NCBI RefSeq assembly: GCF_016907655.1
Contig: NZ_JAFBCL010000001.1
Location: forward strand, 6,668,001-6,732,000
DNA: 64,000 bases
Direction: 5' to 3'
Source: Saccharothrix algeriensis
GTDB taxonomy: Bacteria > Actinomycetota > Actinomycetes > Mycobacteriales > Pseudonocardiaceae
Shown here piece after piece: positions 15,520 through 23,749 of the stretch (position 1 is its first letter; each line of letters opens with the position of its first letter). Below the pieces are notes generated by a model that was given only the letters and a program-made list of their open reading frames with translations, made no database searches and had not been told where the DNA came from. A program made the translations under genes and the position numbers.

Positions 15520-16461
15520 ATGGGTGCCAACGGGAGCAGTGGGACCGACTGCGACGTGGTGGTGGTCGGCGGGGGAGCCGCGGGGCTGAGCGCCGCGCTG
15601 CTGCTGGTCAGGGCGCGGCGGCGGGTCGTCGTCGTCGACGGTTCGGAGCCGCGCAACGCGCCGGCCGCGCACGTGCAGGGCTTCCTGACCCGGGACGGCG
15701 TGGAGCCCACCGCGTTCCTGGAGGCGGGGCGGGCCGAGGTCACCGGGTACGGCGGTCGGATCGTCCGGGGCCTGGTGGACACCGCCGTGCCGCTCGACGG
15801 CGGGTTCGCCGTCCTGCTCGACGACGGCGACGCGCTGCGCGCCCGCCGGCTTGTCGTGGCCACCGGCCTGCGCGACGAGCTGCCCGGCATCCCCGGCGTC
15901 CGCGAGCGCTGGGGCCGCGACGTGCTGCACTGCCCGTACTGCCACGGCTACGAGGTCCGCGACCGGCCGGTCGGCGTGCTGGGCACCAGTCCGGGCGCGG
16001 TGTTCCACGCCCAGCTGGTCCGGCAGTGGAGCGACGACGTGGTGCTGTTCGCGCACACCCTCGACCTGTCCGACGAGGACCGGGTGCGCCTCGACGCCCG
16101 CGGCGTGCGGGTCGTGGAGGGGGTCGTGAGCCGGGTGCGGGTGGTCGACGACGTCCTGCGCGGCGTGGAGGTCGACGGCGAGGTGGTCGCCCGCGAGGCG
16201 GTGTTCGTCGTGCCGCGCATGGTGCCGCGCGACTCGCTGCTGACCGGCCTGGGCTGCGCCGTCGGCGAGGGCGGCTGGGTGACCGTCGACCGCTCGGGCC
16301 TGACCAGCGTGCCGGGCGTGTGGGCGGCCGGGAACGTGGTCGACCCGCGGGCGCTGGTCGTCACCTCGGCGGGGATGGGCTCGGCGGCCGGCTTCGCGGT
16401 GAACGTGGACCTGGTGGAGGAGGACGTGGCCGAGGCGATGGCGGTGGGCGCGGGCAGGTGA
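15520..16461 (+). CDS. hlmI: Thioredoxin-reductase-like FAD oxidoreductase with CPYC dithiol (HlmI-type dithiol oxidase)
   Basis: A 313-residue flavoprotein with FAD motif VVVVGGGAAGLSAALLLV, the redox pair CPYCHGYE (Cys138, Cys141) and a C-terminal GVWAAGNVVD. The central NAD(P)H domain is short and lacks a clean GxGxxA motif. Both traits match the GliT/HlmI family, which closes dithiols to disulfides with oxygen instead of reducing thioredoxin. In this cluster it would form the ene-disulfide of the dithiolopyrrolone and so also protect the host from the dithiol. Generic XRE-linked relatives outside such clusters exist, so the role is inferred from context. The ATG at 15520 is preferred to GTG 15511 because GGAGG (15506-15510) is 9 nt before it and abuts the GTG. 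Confidence 0.75.
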   Translation: MGANGSSGTDCDVVVVGGGAAGLSAALLLVRARRRVVVVDGSEPRNAPAAHVQGFLTRDGVEPTAFLEAGRAEVTGYGGRIVRGLVDTAVPLDGGFAVLLDDGDALRARRLVVATGLRDELPGIPGVRERWGRDVLHCPYCHGYEVRDRPVGVLGTSPGAVFHAQLVRQWSDDVVLFAHTLDLSDEDRVRLDARGVRVVEGVVSRVRVVDDVLRGVEVDGEVVAREAVFVVPRMVPRDSLLTGLGCAVGEGGWVTVDRSGLTSVPGVWAAGNVVDPRALVVTSAGMGSAAGFAVNVDLVEEDVAEAMAVGAGR

Positions 16462-16540
16462 GGCGCCGGGTCGGCGACCGGGAGTCGGCCCTGCCGCGGG
16501 GTTTCCCACGATGATCGCGGTAGTCCGCTTGCTCGTCCAT

Positions 16541-16554
16541 TGTGGACGTCCACA
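16541..16554. repeat. 14-bp perfect palindrome between convergent genes
   Basis: TGTGGACGTCCACA is a perfect palindrome within a run of GTCCA/TGGAC motifs (16535-16577) separating the dithiol oxidase gene from the exporter gene. It could be a terminator element or a binding site. Similar TCCACnnTGGA motifs recur elsewhere in the window. Confidence 0.4.
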
Positions 16555-16586
16555 GCGGACGTCCGATGTGGACTACCAAGGTGTCG

Positions 16587-18182
16587 TCACCCGCGTTCGG
16601 CCGACCCCGGTCGCGGCGTGACCGGGCGCAGCAGGCGGGCGGCCACGATCCCCAGCAGCAGCACCGCGATGGGCAGCAGGAGCGTGGCCCGCACGGCGTC
16701 GGTCAGGCCCGCCTCGACGGCCTGCGCGGCGAGCCGGCCCGCCTGCCGCGCCACCTCCGGCGGCAGGCCGGACACGTCCGCGTGCCCGCTCTCCGCGCCG
16801 AACTCGCCCGCGCCCGCCGCCGCCTCGGCGATGCCGGCGGTGAACGGGGCGCGGTAGGGCTCGGGCAGCTGCTCGGCGGCGACGGCCGCCTCGTGCGCGG
16901 TCGACGTGCTGATCCGGGCCTGCAGCAGCACGCCGATCGCGGCGCTGCCCAGCACGCCGCCGACCTGGCGGGCGGTGTTGAAGATGCCCGACGCCGCGCC
17001 CGCCAGCCGGGGCGCCACGCCGTTCATGGTGAGGTTGCTCATCGGCGGGAACACCAGGCCGATGCCCAACCCGCTGAGCAGCAGCGCGGGGACGAGCGCC
17101 CACGGGTTGGTGTCCGGCCGCGCCTGGAGCGCGATGACGGCCATGCCCGCCGCCAGCAGCGCCAGGCCCGCCACCACCAGGTGGCGGCCGTCGACCCGGT
17201 CCGAGGCGCGCCCCACGAACGGCGACACGACGCCCGACAGCAGCGACATCGGCGCCGTCAGCACGCCCGCCATGGTGGGGCTCAGGCCCAGCACCGTCTG
17301 GATGTAGATGATCAGCGGCAGGAACATCCCGGTCATCGTGAAGCCGACGGTGACGGCGGTGAGCGTGCCGGCGGAGAAGTTGCGGTTGCCGAACACCTCC
17401 AGCGGCAGCAGGGGTTCCCGCCGGTTGCGGCGCTGCCAGAGCACGAACGCGACCAGCAGCGCCACGCCCGCGCCGACGACCTCGAACACGGTGACCCCGC
17501 CGGCGACCTCGCCCCAGTCGTAGTGCTGGCCGTTCTGCAGCCCGAACACCACGCAGAACAGCCCGGCCGCCGACAGCGCGATGCCGGGCAGGTCGAAGGA
17601 GTGGGCGGTGCGCGGCTGCCAGTCGGGCACCAGCAGCAGGGCCGCCACGACCGCGACGGCGCCGACCGGCACGTTGACGAAGAAGATCCACTCCCAGCCG
17701 AGGTGCTCGACCAGGAAGCCGCCCAGCAGGGGGCCGGTGATCGTCGCCAGGCCCGCGACACCGCCCCACAGGCCCATGGCCGGGCCGCGCTCGGCGGGCG
17801 GGAACAGGTGGGTGATGAACGCCAGCGTCTGGGGCGTCATCAGCGCCGCGCCCAGGCCCTGCGCGGCGCGGGCCGCGATGAGGGTTTCGACGTCGCCGGC
17901 CAGGCCGCACCACAGCGACGACGCGGTGAACACCACCAGGCCCGCCAGGTACACCCGCTTGGGGCCGAACCGGTCGCCCAGCCGACTGGTGAACAGCATC
18001 GGCACGGCGTAGGTGAGCAGGTAGACGCTCATCACCCAGACCACCGAGTTCAACCCGGCGTCCAGCTCGCGCAGCATGTCCGGCACCGCGATGGACACGA
18101 TCGTCGTGTCCAGCAGGATCATGAAGAAGCCGAGGCAGAGCGCGCCGATCGCGGCCCACGGGTTGGCCTGTCGCGGGTTCAT
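16587..18182 (-). CDS. hlmH: DHA2-family (14-TM) drug exporter, MFS
   Basis: A 531-residue major facilitator of the EmrB/QacA type. It begins with AIGALCLGFFMILLDTTIVS, the TM1 region with the DHA2 motif LDxTIVxxA, followed by RLGDRFGPKRVYL (loop 2-3 motif A) and GPLLGGFLVEHLGWEWIFFV (motif C and TM5 region). Roughly 14 hydrophobic segments can be counted. The start ATG 18182 agrees with the family N-terminus. It is convergent with the dithiol oxidase gene and divergent from a MerR regulator with a doubled operator in between. It may export the dithiolopyrrolone product (HlmH role); the regulation by a ligand-sensing MerR protein fits a self-resistance pump, but substrate is inference. Confidence 0.85.
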   Translation of the reverse strand: MNPRQANPWAAIGALCLGFFMILLDTTIVSIAVPDMLRELDAGLNSVVWVMSVYLLTYAVPMLFTSRLGDRFGPKRVYLAGLVVFTASSLWCGLAGDVETLIAARAAQGLGAALMTPQTLAFITHLFPPAERGPAMGLWGGVAGLATITGPLLGGFLVEHLGWEWIFFVNVPVGAVAVVAALLLVPDWQPRTAHSFDLPGIALSAAGLFCVVFGLQNGQHYDWGEVAGGVTVFEVVGAGVALLVAFVLWQRRNRREPLLPLEVFGNRNFSAGTLTAVTVGFTMTGMFLPLIIYIQTVLGLSPTMAGVLTAPMSLLSGVVSPFVGRASDRVDGRHLVVAGLALLAAGMAVIALQARPDTNPWALVPALLLSGLGIGLVFPPMSNLTMNGVAPRLAGAASGIFNTARQVGGVLGSAAIGVLLQARISTSTAHEAAVAAEQLPEPYRAPFTAGIAEAAAGAGEFGAESGHADVSGLPPEVARQAGRLAAQAVEAGLTDAVRATLLLPIAVLLLGIVAARLLRPVTPRPGSAERG

Positions 18183-18305
18183 GGGCTCCCTCGGCGGTGG
18201 GGTCGGGCGGCGCGGGGTCCGGCGACCGCTCGGGGCCGGGTCGCCCGGTGTGAATCCTTGAACAGCCGCCCGGTTCACGCCAGTCCGCGGGGAGGGCACC
18301 CGATC

Positions 18306-18330
18306 TGACAGTGTCACGTTGACAGTGTCA
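18306..18330. promoter_or_regulatory. Tandem TGACANTGTCA operators between exporter and MerR genes
   Basis: Two copies of the 11-bp palindrome TGACAGTGTCA (18306-18316 and 18320-18330) start 14 bp apart, in the 163-bp divergent spacer. The second overlaps a TTGACA hexamer (18319-18324) and ends 15 bp before the MerR start, so binding could repress both genes. Confidence 0.6.
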
Positions 18331-18345
18331 TGACGGGCGGGCAGC

Positions 18346-19107
18346 ATGGCCGGCGTGGACGACGAGCTGTGGACGATCGAGCAGCTCCCGGAGCAGGTCG
18401 CCGCGCTGCTGGCGGAGAACTACGGCGGGCAGCGCAACGGCCGGGTGCGGGAGCTGCCCAACGGCCGCGCCATCCGCTGGTACACGACCATCGGGCTGGT
18501 CGACCGGCCGGTCGCCGGTCGCGGGCGGACCGCCTGGTACGGGCGGCGGCACGTGCTGCAGCTCGTCGCGGTGAAGAAGCTGCAGGCGGCCGGGCACTCG
18601 CTGGCCGAGGTCCAGGCGCTGCTGCTCGGGGCCTCGGACGCGAAGCTCGCGGAGCTGGCCGGTGCGGGCGACGTGCCCGCCCGCGCGGCCGGGTCGCGGG
18701 GGGAGGGCTTCTGGCGGGAGCGGCCGGCCGCTGCGCCGACCGGCGGCGAGCCCGCGCAGGCAGCCCCCGCTCCGACCGGCGGCGAGTCCGCGCGGTCCGT
18801 CGAGTCCGCCGCCGTACCGGCCGGCGGCGAGCCCGCGCGGTCCGCCGGGTCCGCCGCTGCGCAGGTCGGCGTCGAGCCTGCGCCCTCCGCCTCGGACCGG
18901 CCCGCGGCTCGGGCCGCGCGGTCCGCCGGCGCCGTCACCGCCGTGCCGGCCCTGCGCCTGACCGACGGCGTCACGCTCGTCCTGGGCGCCGCCGAGCGCC
19001 TGCCCGACCCGCGGGAGCTGGCCGAACTCCGCGCCGCCGCCGCGCCCCTGCTCGACCTGCTCACCCGCCTGGGCCTGGCCCCGACCACCGGAGAGGACGA
19101 CCAATGA
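18346..19107 (+). CDS. MerR-family regulator with Ala/Pro-rich linker
   Basis: A 253-residue protein. The first 110 residues resemble MerR winged-helix proteins (NGRAIRWYTTIGLVDRP, then AWYGRRHVLQLVAVKKLQ and HSLAEVQALLLG). Residues about 120-200 are a low-complexity linker made of imperfect repeats of the type PTGGEPARS, followed by a conserved-looking tail with LRLTDGVTLVLGAAERLP. It is divergent from the DHA2 exporter gene and overlaps the VIT-VWA gene by ATGA, so it is both the likely regulator of the pump and tied to the VWA protein. The ligand is unknown. The repeat-rich linker suggests recent slippage. Confidence 0.75.
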   Translation: MAGVDDELWTIEQLPEQVAALLAENYGGQRNGRVRELPNGRAIRWYTTIGLVDRPVAGRGRTAWYGRRHVLQLVAVKKLQAAGHSLAEVQALLLGASDAKLAELAGAGDVPARAAGSRGEGFWRERPAAAPTGGEPAQAAPAPTGGESARSVESAAVPAGGEPARSAGSAAAQVGVEPAPSASDRPAARAARSAGAVTAVPALRLTDGVTLVLGAAERLPDPRELAELRAAAAPLLDLLTRLGLAPTTGEDDQ

Positions 19108-21581
19108 GCACCCCCATCGAGGTGATCGACGCGGTGGCCGGCCCCGCCGACGACGACGGCCTCGGCTGCCTGCGCACCGAGCGGGGCAACCTGCCGCTGG
19201 AAGCGGTCGACGTGCGGGCCGCGATCACCGGCCTGGCGTCGCGGACCACGATCACCCAGACCTTCCGCAACCCGCACGGGCAGCCCCTCGAAGCGACCTA
19301 CGTCTTCCCGCTGCCGTCCCGCTCGGCGGTGACCCGGCTGCGGATGGAGGCCGCCGGCCGGGTGGTCGAGGGCGTGCTCCGGGAGCGCGGCGAGGCGCGC
19401 GCCGACTACGACCGGGCCGTCGCCGGCGGCCGGCGCGCCGCCATCGCCGAGGAGGAGCGGCCGGGGGTGTTCACCACGCGGGTCGGCAACGTCCTGCCGG
19501 GGGAGCGGGTCACCGTCCGGCTGACGCTGGCCGGGGTGCTCGCCCACGAGGACGGCGCGGCGACCTACCGGCTGCCGCTGGTGGTCGCGCCCCGCTACGT
19601 CCCGGGCGCGCCGCTGGCGGGCGGGCAGGTCGGCGACGGCGTCGCCGCGGACACCGACGCGGTGCCGGACGCCTCGCGGATCAGCCCGCCGGTGCTGCTG
19701 CCGGGTTTCCCCGACCCGGTGCGGCTGTCGGTCGAGGTGGACGTCGACACCGCCGGCCTGCCACCCGCGACGCCCTCGGCGACCCTGCACGCGACCGTCG
19801 TGGAGCGGACCGGGAGCGGGTTCCGGGTCCGGGTCGAGCCGGGCGCCCGCGTGGACCGGGACTTCCTGCTGCGGCTGGCCTTCGCCGACGACGACGCGGT
19901 GCGCACGTCGCTGGCCGTGCGACCGGACGAGGACGGCCGCGCCGCGACGTTCGCGCTGACCGTCCTGCCGCCCGCCGCGCGGGTCCCGGCGCGCGGCCGG
20001 GACGTGGTGGTCGTCCTGGACCGCTCGGGCTCGATGCACGGGTGGAAGGTGGTGGCCGCCCGGCGCGCGGCGGGGCGGATCGTCGACAGCCTGGGTGCCG
20101 GTGACCGGTTCGCGGTCCTGGCGTTCGACGGTGTGGTCGAGACCCCGGTCGCCCTGCCCGCCGGCCTGGTCGGGGCGACCGACCGCAACCGCTACCGGGC
20201 GGTGGAGTTCCTGGCCGGCCTGGACGCCCGCGGCGGCACGGAGATGGCCGAGCCGCTGCGCCGCGCCGCCGGGCTGCTGGGCGCGGTGGAGGAGCGGGAG
20301 CGCGTGCTGGTCCTGGTGACCGACGGCCAGGTCGGCGACGAGGACCGGCTGCTGCGCGAGCTGGCGGGGCCGCTGTCCGGGGTGCGCGTGCACGCCGTCG
20401 GCGTCGACCGGGCGGTGAACGAGGCGTTCCTGCACCGGCTGGTCGGGTCGACGGGCCGCTGCGAGCTGGTCGAGTCGGAGGACCGGCTGGACGAGGTGAT
20501 GCGCCGCGTGCACCACCGCGTCGGCGCGCCCGTCCTGACCGGCCTGGCGGTGCGGTCGGCGGGCCTGGCCGTGGACGAGGGGACGCTGACGCCGTGGCCG
20601 CTGCCCGACCTGTTCCCCGGCGCGCCGGTCGTCGTCCTCGGCCGCTGCGCCACCGGTGGCGGGGGCGGCGTGGAGCTGTCCGGCGCGGGCGGGTGGCGGC
20701 AGGAGGTGCCCGCGGTCGCGAGCGACAACCCGGCGCTGGCGGCGCTGTGGGCGCGCTCGCGCGTGCGCGACCTGGAGGACCGGTACGTGGTCGGCGAGGA
20801 CGACCCGGCGGAGCTGGAGCGGCGGATCGTGGCGACGTCGCTGGAGTTCGGCGTGCTGTCGCGGTTCACGGCGTTCGTCGCGGTGGACCCGCGGGTGGTG
20901 GACGAGTCGGGCGAGCTCCACCGCGTGGTGCAGCCGGTGGAGCACCCCGACGGCTGGGGGACCCCCGCCGGCCCGCCCGCTCCCGCGCCGCTCGCCGGCG
21001 GGGTCGGCCCCGCGTTCGCGGCGGCCCCGGGGTTCGCCGCGCCGCCGGCCCCGGCGACGTCGTTCGCGCGCCGCCACTCCGCCCCGCACCGGGCGCGGTC
21101 GTCCGCCGACGCCGTGCCGCCGCCCGTGGCCCTGCCGCCGCCCGTGGCCCTGCCGCCGGCCGGCGCCGTGCCGCCGGCCGTGCCCTCGCCCGCTGTGCCC
21201 TCGCCCGCTGTGCCCCCGGCCGCCGCCCCGCCGCCCGCTGCGCCCCCGGCCGCGCCCGAAGCCGCCCCGGAACCGCTGTCCCGCTTCCTGACCCGCGAGT
21301 TGGACGCCCTGCGCCGCACGGCCCCGGCCGACGCCGTCGCGGCGCTGTCCCGGCTGGTCGCCGGGATCGAACGCCTGCACCCGGCCTGGACCGCCGCGGG
21401 CGAGCCCGCGGACCACGTGCGGGCGCTGCGGGACCTGGCGGCGGCCCTGTCCGCCGCCTTGCCCACGGCCCCGTCCGCAGCCCCGCCCACGACGACCGAC
21501 CCGGCCCGCCGGCTGCGGGAGGCGATCACCGCGCTGGAGGGCCTGACCGCGCCGCGCCGCGGGTCGTTCTGGAAGCGCTGA
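19104..21581 (+). CDS. VIT and von Willebrand factor A domain protein
   Basis: An 825-residue protein. Residues about 15-150 form a VIT domain (ITGLASRTTITQTFRNPHG, EATYVFPLPSRSAVTRLRME). Residues about 300-480 form a VWA domain with an intact metal-adhesion site (VVVLDRSGSMHG and later VTDGQVGDED). A long Ala/Pro-rich stretch (about 620-720) and a helical tail follow. No signal peptide or membrane anchor is visible, so it is probably cytosolic, as with several bacterial inter-alpha-trypsin-like proteins of unknown function. It is translationally coupled to the preceding MerR gene (ATGA), an arrangement also seen for MerR/VWA pairs in other actinobacteria as I recall. Function is not known. 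Confidence 0.85.
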   Translation: MSTPIEVIDAVAGPADDDGLGCLRTERGNLPLEAVDVRAAITGLASRTTITQTFRNPHGQPLEATYVFPLPSRSAVTRLRMEAAGRVVEGVLRERGEARADYDRAVAGGRRAAIAEEERPGVFTTRVGNVLPGERVTVRLTLAGVLAHEDGAATYRLPLVVAPRYVPGAPLAGGQVGDGVAADTDAVPDASRISPPVLLPGFPDPVRLSVEVDVDTAGLPPATPSATLHATVVERTGSGFRVRVEPGARVDRDFLLRLAFADDDAVRTSLAVRPDEDGRAATFALTVLPPAARVPARGRDVVVVLDRSGSMHGWKVVAARRAAGRIVDSLGAGDRFAVLAFDGVVETPVALPAGLVGATDRNRYRAVEFLAGLDARGGTEMAEPLRRAAGLLGAVEERERVLVLVTDGQVGDEDRLLRELAGPLSGVRVHAVGVDRAVNEAFLHRLVGSTGRCELVESEDRLDEVMRRVHHRVGAPVLTGLAVRSAGLAVDEGTLTPWPLPDLFPGAPVVVLGRCATGGGGGVELSGAGGWRQEVPAVASDNPALAALWARSRVRDLEDRYVVGEDDPAELERRIVATSLEFGVLSRFTAFVAVDPRVVDESGELHRVVQPVEHPDGWGTPAGPPAPAPLAGGVGPAFAAAPGFAAPPAPATSFARRHSAPHRARSSADAVPPPVALPPPVALPPAGAVPPAVPSPAVPSPAVPPAAAPPPAAPPAAPEAAPEPLSRFLTRELDALRRTAPADAVAALSRLVAGIERLHPAWTAAGEPADHVRALRDLAAALSAALPTAPSAAPPTTTDPARRLREAITALEGLTAPRRGSFWKR

Positions 21582-21587
21582 CACCGA

Positions 21588-21620
21588 CGCCGGCCGCGTG
21601 GTCCCCGCACGCGGCCGGCG
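21588..21620 (+). terminator. Terminator hairpin after the VIT-VWA gene
   Basis: A 12-bp perfect stem (CGCCGGCCGCGT with its complement at 21609-21620) and a 9-nt loop begin 6 bp after the stop. No T-tract follows. Confidence 0.65.
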
Positions 21621-22254
21621 GCGCCGGGCGCCGCCCCTTCGCGGTGCCGCACGACACCACGCCCTGCCGGAGAATGCGCGGCGGCGCGCGAGCCGAATTC
21701 GGCGCTTTTCCAGTGCGCGCGGTGCGGCGGGCCTAACCGGCCCACGGTGCGCTCGGCCCTTTCGGGCAGGCGCCCGGCCGCTCGACGGCGGAGATGGCAG
21801 GGCCAAGTCCGGGAACACCTCCGGGCCGGAGGTCGTGGACCTCTGGTGCTCCGCCTTCCGCGGTAATCCGCCGACCGGGCGGAGAGTGCTTTCCGGGTGG
21901 TTCGGACTGCCGCCACCCGTCCGGTGGGCGGCCGGGCCGGTGATCACCGGGTGAGCCGGCCGCCGCTCGCGGGTGTCGGGGTCGCCGGGCCGCCGACGAC
22001 CGATCGGACCAGCGCGCGGGCGTTCCGGGAGGTCCCCCGGGACCGGGTGGACCGGGCCGGGGGCACCGCCTCGGAAGGAGGCGGACCGGTCATTCCCGGT
22101 GCCCCTTCCCGCCACTCCAATGGAGCTAGACACCGTTGTTCCGGATAAGTGAGATGGAAGACGAGCAGCGCATTGCCGGCCAATTCCTGCCGGATCGCCA
22201 CCGTCGTCCGCTCTCCACGCCGACCGCGGCAAGCCGAGCCAACGGGGAAAAACG
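21621..22254. other. Non-coding spacer before the lipid synthase locus
   Basis: About 630 bp with no recognisable gene on either strand. The last 150 bp are less GC-rich and probably hold the promoter and leader of the WS/DGAT gene, but no good -35/-10 pair stands out. Confidence 0.5.
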
Positions 22255-23715
22255 ATGACAAAACCCGAAGCGGAACCGCTGGAACGCGCCGTCTGGCCCT
22301 CGCCGGTGGAGATGAACGCGCTGGAAACGCTGTTCTGGCGAGCGGACGACCACCCCGGGATGCGGTCGAACATGCTGGGCGTCGTCGTGCTCGACCGCTG
22401 CCCCGGGTGGGACCGGCTGGTGGCCAGGCACGAGTGGGCCACCCGCGTGGCCCCGCTGCTGCGCCACCGGGTCCTGGAGCCGCCGCTGCGGCTCGGTCGA
22501 CCGTTCTGGGTGGTCGACCCCGCCTTCGACGTGCGCAACCACCTGCACCGGGTCCGCCTGCCGACGCCGGGCTCGACCGGCCTGCTGCTCGACCTGGCCC
22601 GGGACGTGGCCTCCGCGCCGTTCGCCCGGGAACGCCCGCTGTGGTCCGCGACGCTGGTGGAGGGCCTCGACGACGGCCGGGGCGGCGGCGCGGCCTACCT
22701 GCTCAAGCTGCACCACAGCCTCAGCGACGGGATCGGCGCGGCGCAGCTGGTCACCGTGCTGCTGGACCCCGCGGCCGAACCGCCGGCCGACCCGCTGCTG
22801 CCGCCCGCCCCCCGGCCGGGAGCCGCCTCGCCCGCCGCGCTGCTCGCCCGGCGCCTGGGCCGGCGGCTGGCCGCGCTGCCGCCGTCCGCCGTCCGGGCCG
22901 CGCGGCGCGCACGGGTCGCCCCGGGTGACGGCTCCGGCCGGGAGACCCGTCCGGCCGACCGGCTCACCGACCGGGTGCTCTCCTTCGCCCGCACGACGCT
23001 GGTGCCGCCGGTCCCGGCTTCGCCGCTGCTGCGCGAACGCAGCCGGGCCATGCGCTTCGACGCCCTGGAGGTCCCCGCGGAGGCGCTCAAGGCGGCGGGC
23101 CGGGCCGGCGGCGGCACGCTGAACGACGCCTTCGTGGCCGCCCTGATGGGCGCGTTCGAGCGCTACCACCGGGCGTTCGGGGTGGAACTGGCCGCCCTCC
23201 CGCTCGTCGTCCCGATCAGCGTGCGCGGGCGCGCGGACCTGCCGGCGGGCAACCGGCTGGCCAGCACGCGGCTGGCGATGCCGGTCGCGGGCCCGGGGCC
23301 GGCCGAGCGCGTCGCGGAGTCGCGCCGGCGGGTCGCGCGGGTGCGGACCCCGGCGACGCTGCGGGCGCTGGACCTGCTCAGCCGGCCGATCACCCCGTTG
23401 CCGGGGCCGCTGGTGCGGCTGGTGTTCACCGGCATGTTCCGCGGCAACGACCTGATCGCGACCAACTTCCGCGGCCTGCCCGGCGGGCTGTCCCTGGCGG
23501 GGGCGCGGGTCCTGGGGATCACGCCGTTCCCGCCGCTGCTGCGCGGCGCGACGAGCATCGCGCTGACCACCTACGGCGGGACGTGCCACATCGGGGCCAC
23601 CCTCGACACCGGCGCGTTCACCGCGCCCGCCGCGTTCGCCGCCTGCCTGCGGGAGGGCTTCGCCGAAGTCCTCGCCCTGGCCCCGCGGCACGCCGCCACC
23701 CCGAGGACCGCGTGA
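22255..23715 (+). CDS. WS/DGAT-family acyltransferase
   Basis: A 486-residue member of the wax ester synthase/diacylglycerol acyltransferase group, part of the CoA-dependent acyltransferase superfamily. It starts in the family way (MNALETLFWRADD) and carries the catalytic HHxxxDG motif as HHSLSDG (His153-154, Asp158). The C-terminal domain has TLNDAFVAALMGAFERYHRA and TNFRGLPGGL. It would move an acyl group from CoA, or perhaps from an acyl carrier, to an alcohol. As first gene of the lipid/polyketide locus it is the likely release or esterification enzyme for the chain made downstream. N-acylation is chemically possible and would fit the missing acyltransferase of the neighbouring cluster, but nothing in the sequence shows that. 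Confidence 0.85.
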   Translation: MTKPEAEPLERAVWPSPVEMNALETLFWRADDHPGMRSNMLGVVVLDRCPGWDRLVARHEWATRVAPLLRHRVLEPPLRLGRPFWVVDPAFDVRNHLHRVRLPTPGSTGLLLDLARDVASAPFARERPLWSATLVEGLDDGRGGGAAYLLKLHHSLSDGIGAAQLVTVLLDPAAEPPADPLLPPAPRPGAASPAALLARRLGRRLAALPPSAVRAARRARVAPGDGSGRETRPADRLTDRVLSFARTTLVPPVPASPLLRERSRAMRFDALEVPAEALKAAGRAGGGTLNDAFVAALMGAFERYHRAFGVELAALPLVVPISVRGRADLPAGNRLASTRLAMPVAGPGPAERVAESRRRVARVRTPATLRALDLLSRPITPLPGPLVRLVFTGMFRGNDLIATNFRGLPGGLSLAGARVLGITPFPPLLRGATSIALTTYGGTCHIGATLDTGAFTAPAAFAACLREGFAEVLALAPRHAATPRTA

Positions 23716-23749
23716 GCGCGGCCCCGCCCCGACCCCACCCGGAGGAACG

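Noticed and set aside
5720..16461. Siderophore (pyochelin/thiazostatin) or thiotetronate cluster
   Set aside because: A Cy-A(Cys)-PCP is shared, but there is no salicylate or PKS gene, no iron-uptake genes, and the decarboxylase plus four flavoenzymes and CPYC oxidase fit dithiolopyrrolones better.
21621..22254. Possible gene in the spacer before the WS/DGAT gene
   Set aside because: Frames of 80-120 codons exist but are Arg/Gly/Pro-rich without domain, RBS or coupling.
18420..22538. 1372-codon antisense frame over the MerR/VIT-VWA region
   Set aside because: Spans two real genes and the non-coding spacer, shows only low-complexity Arg/Gly sequence and no start context.
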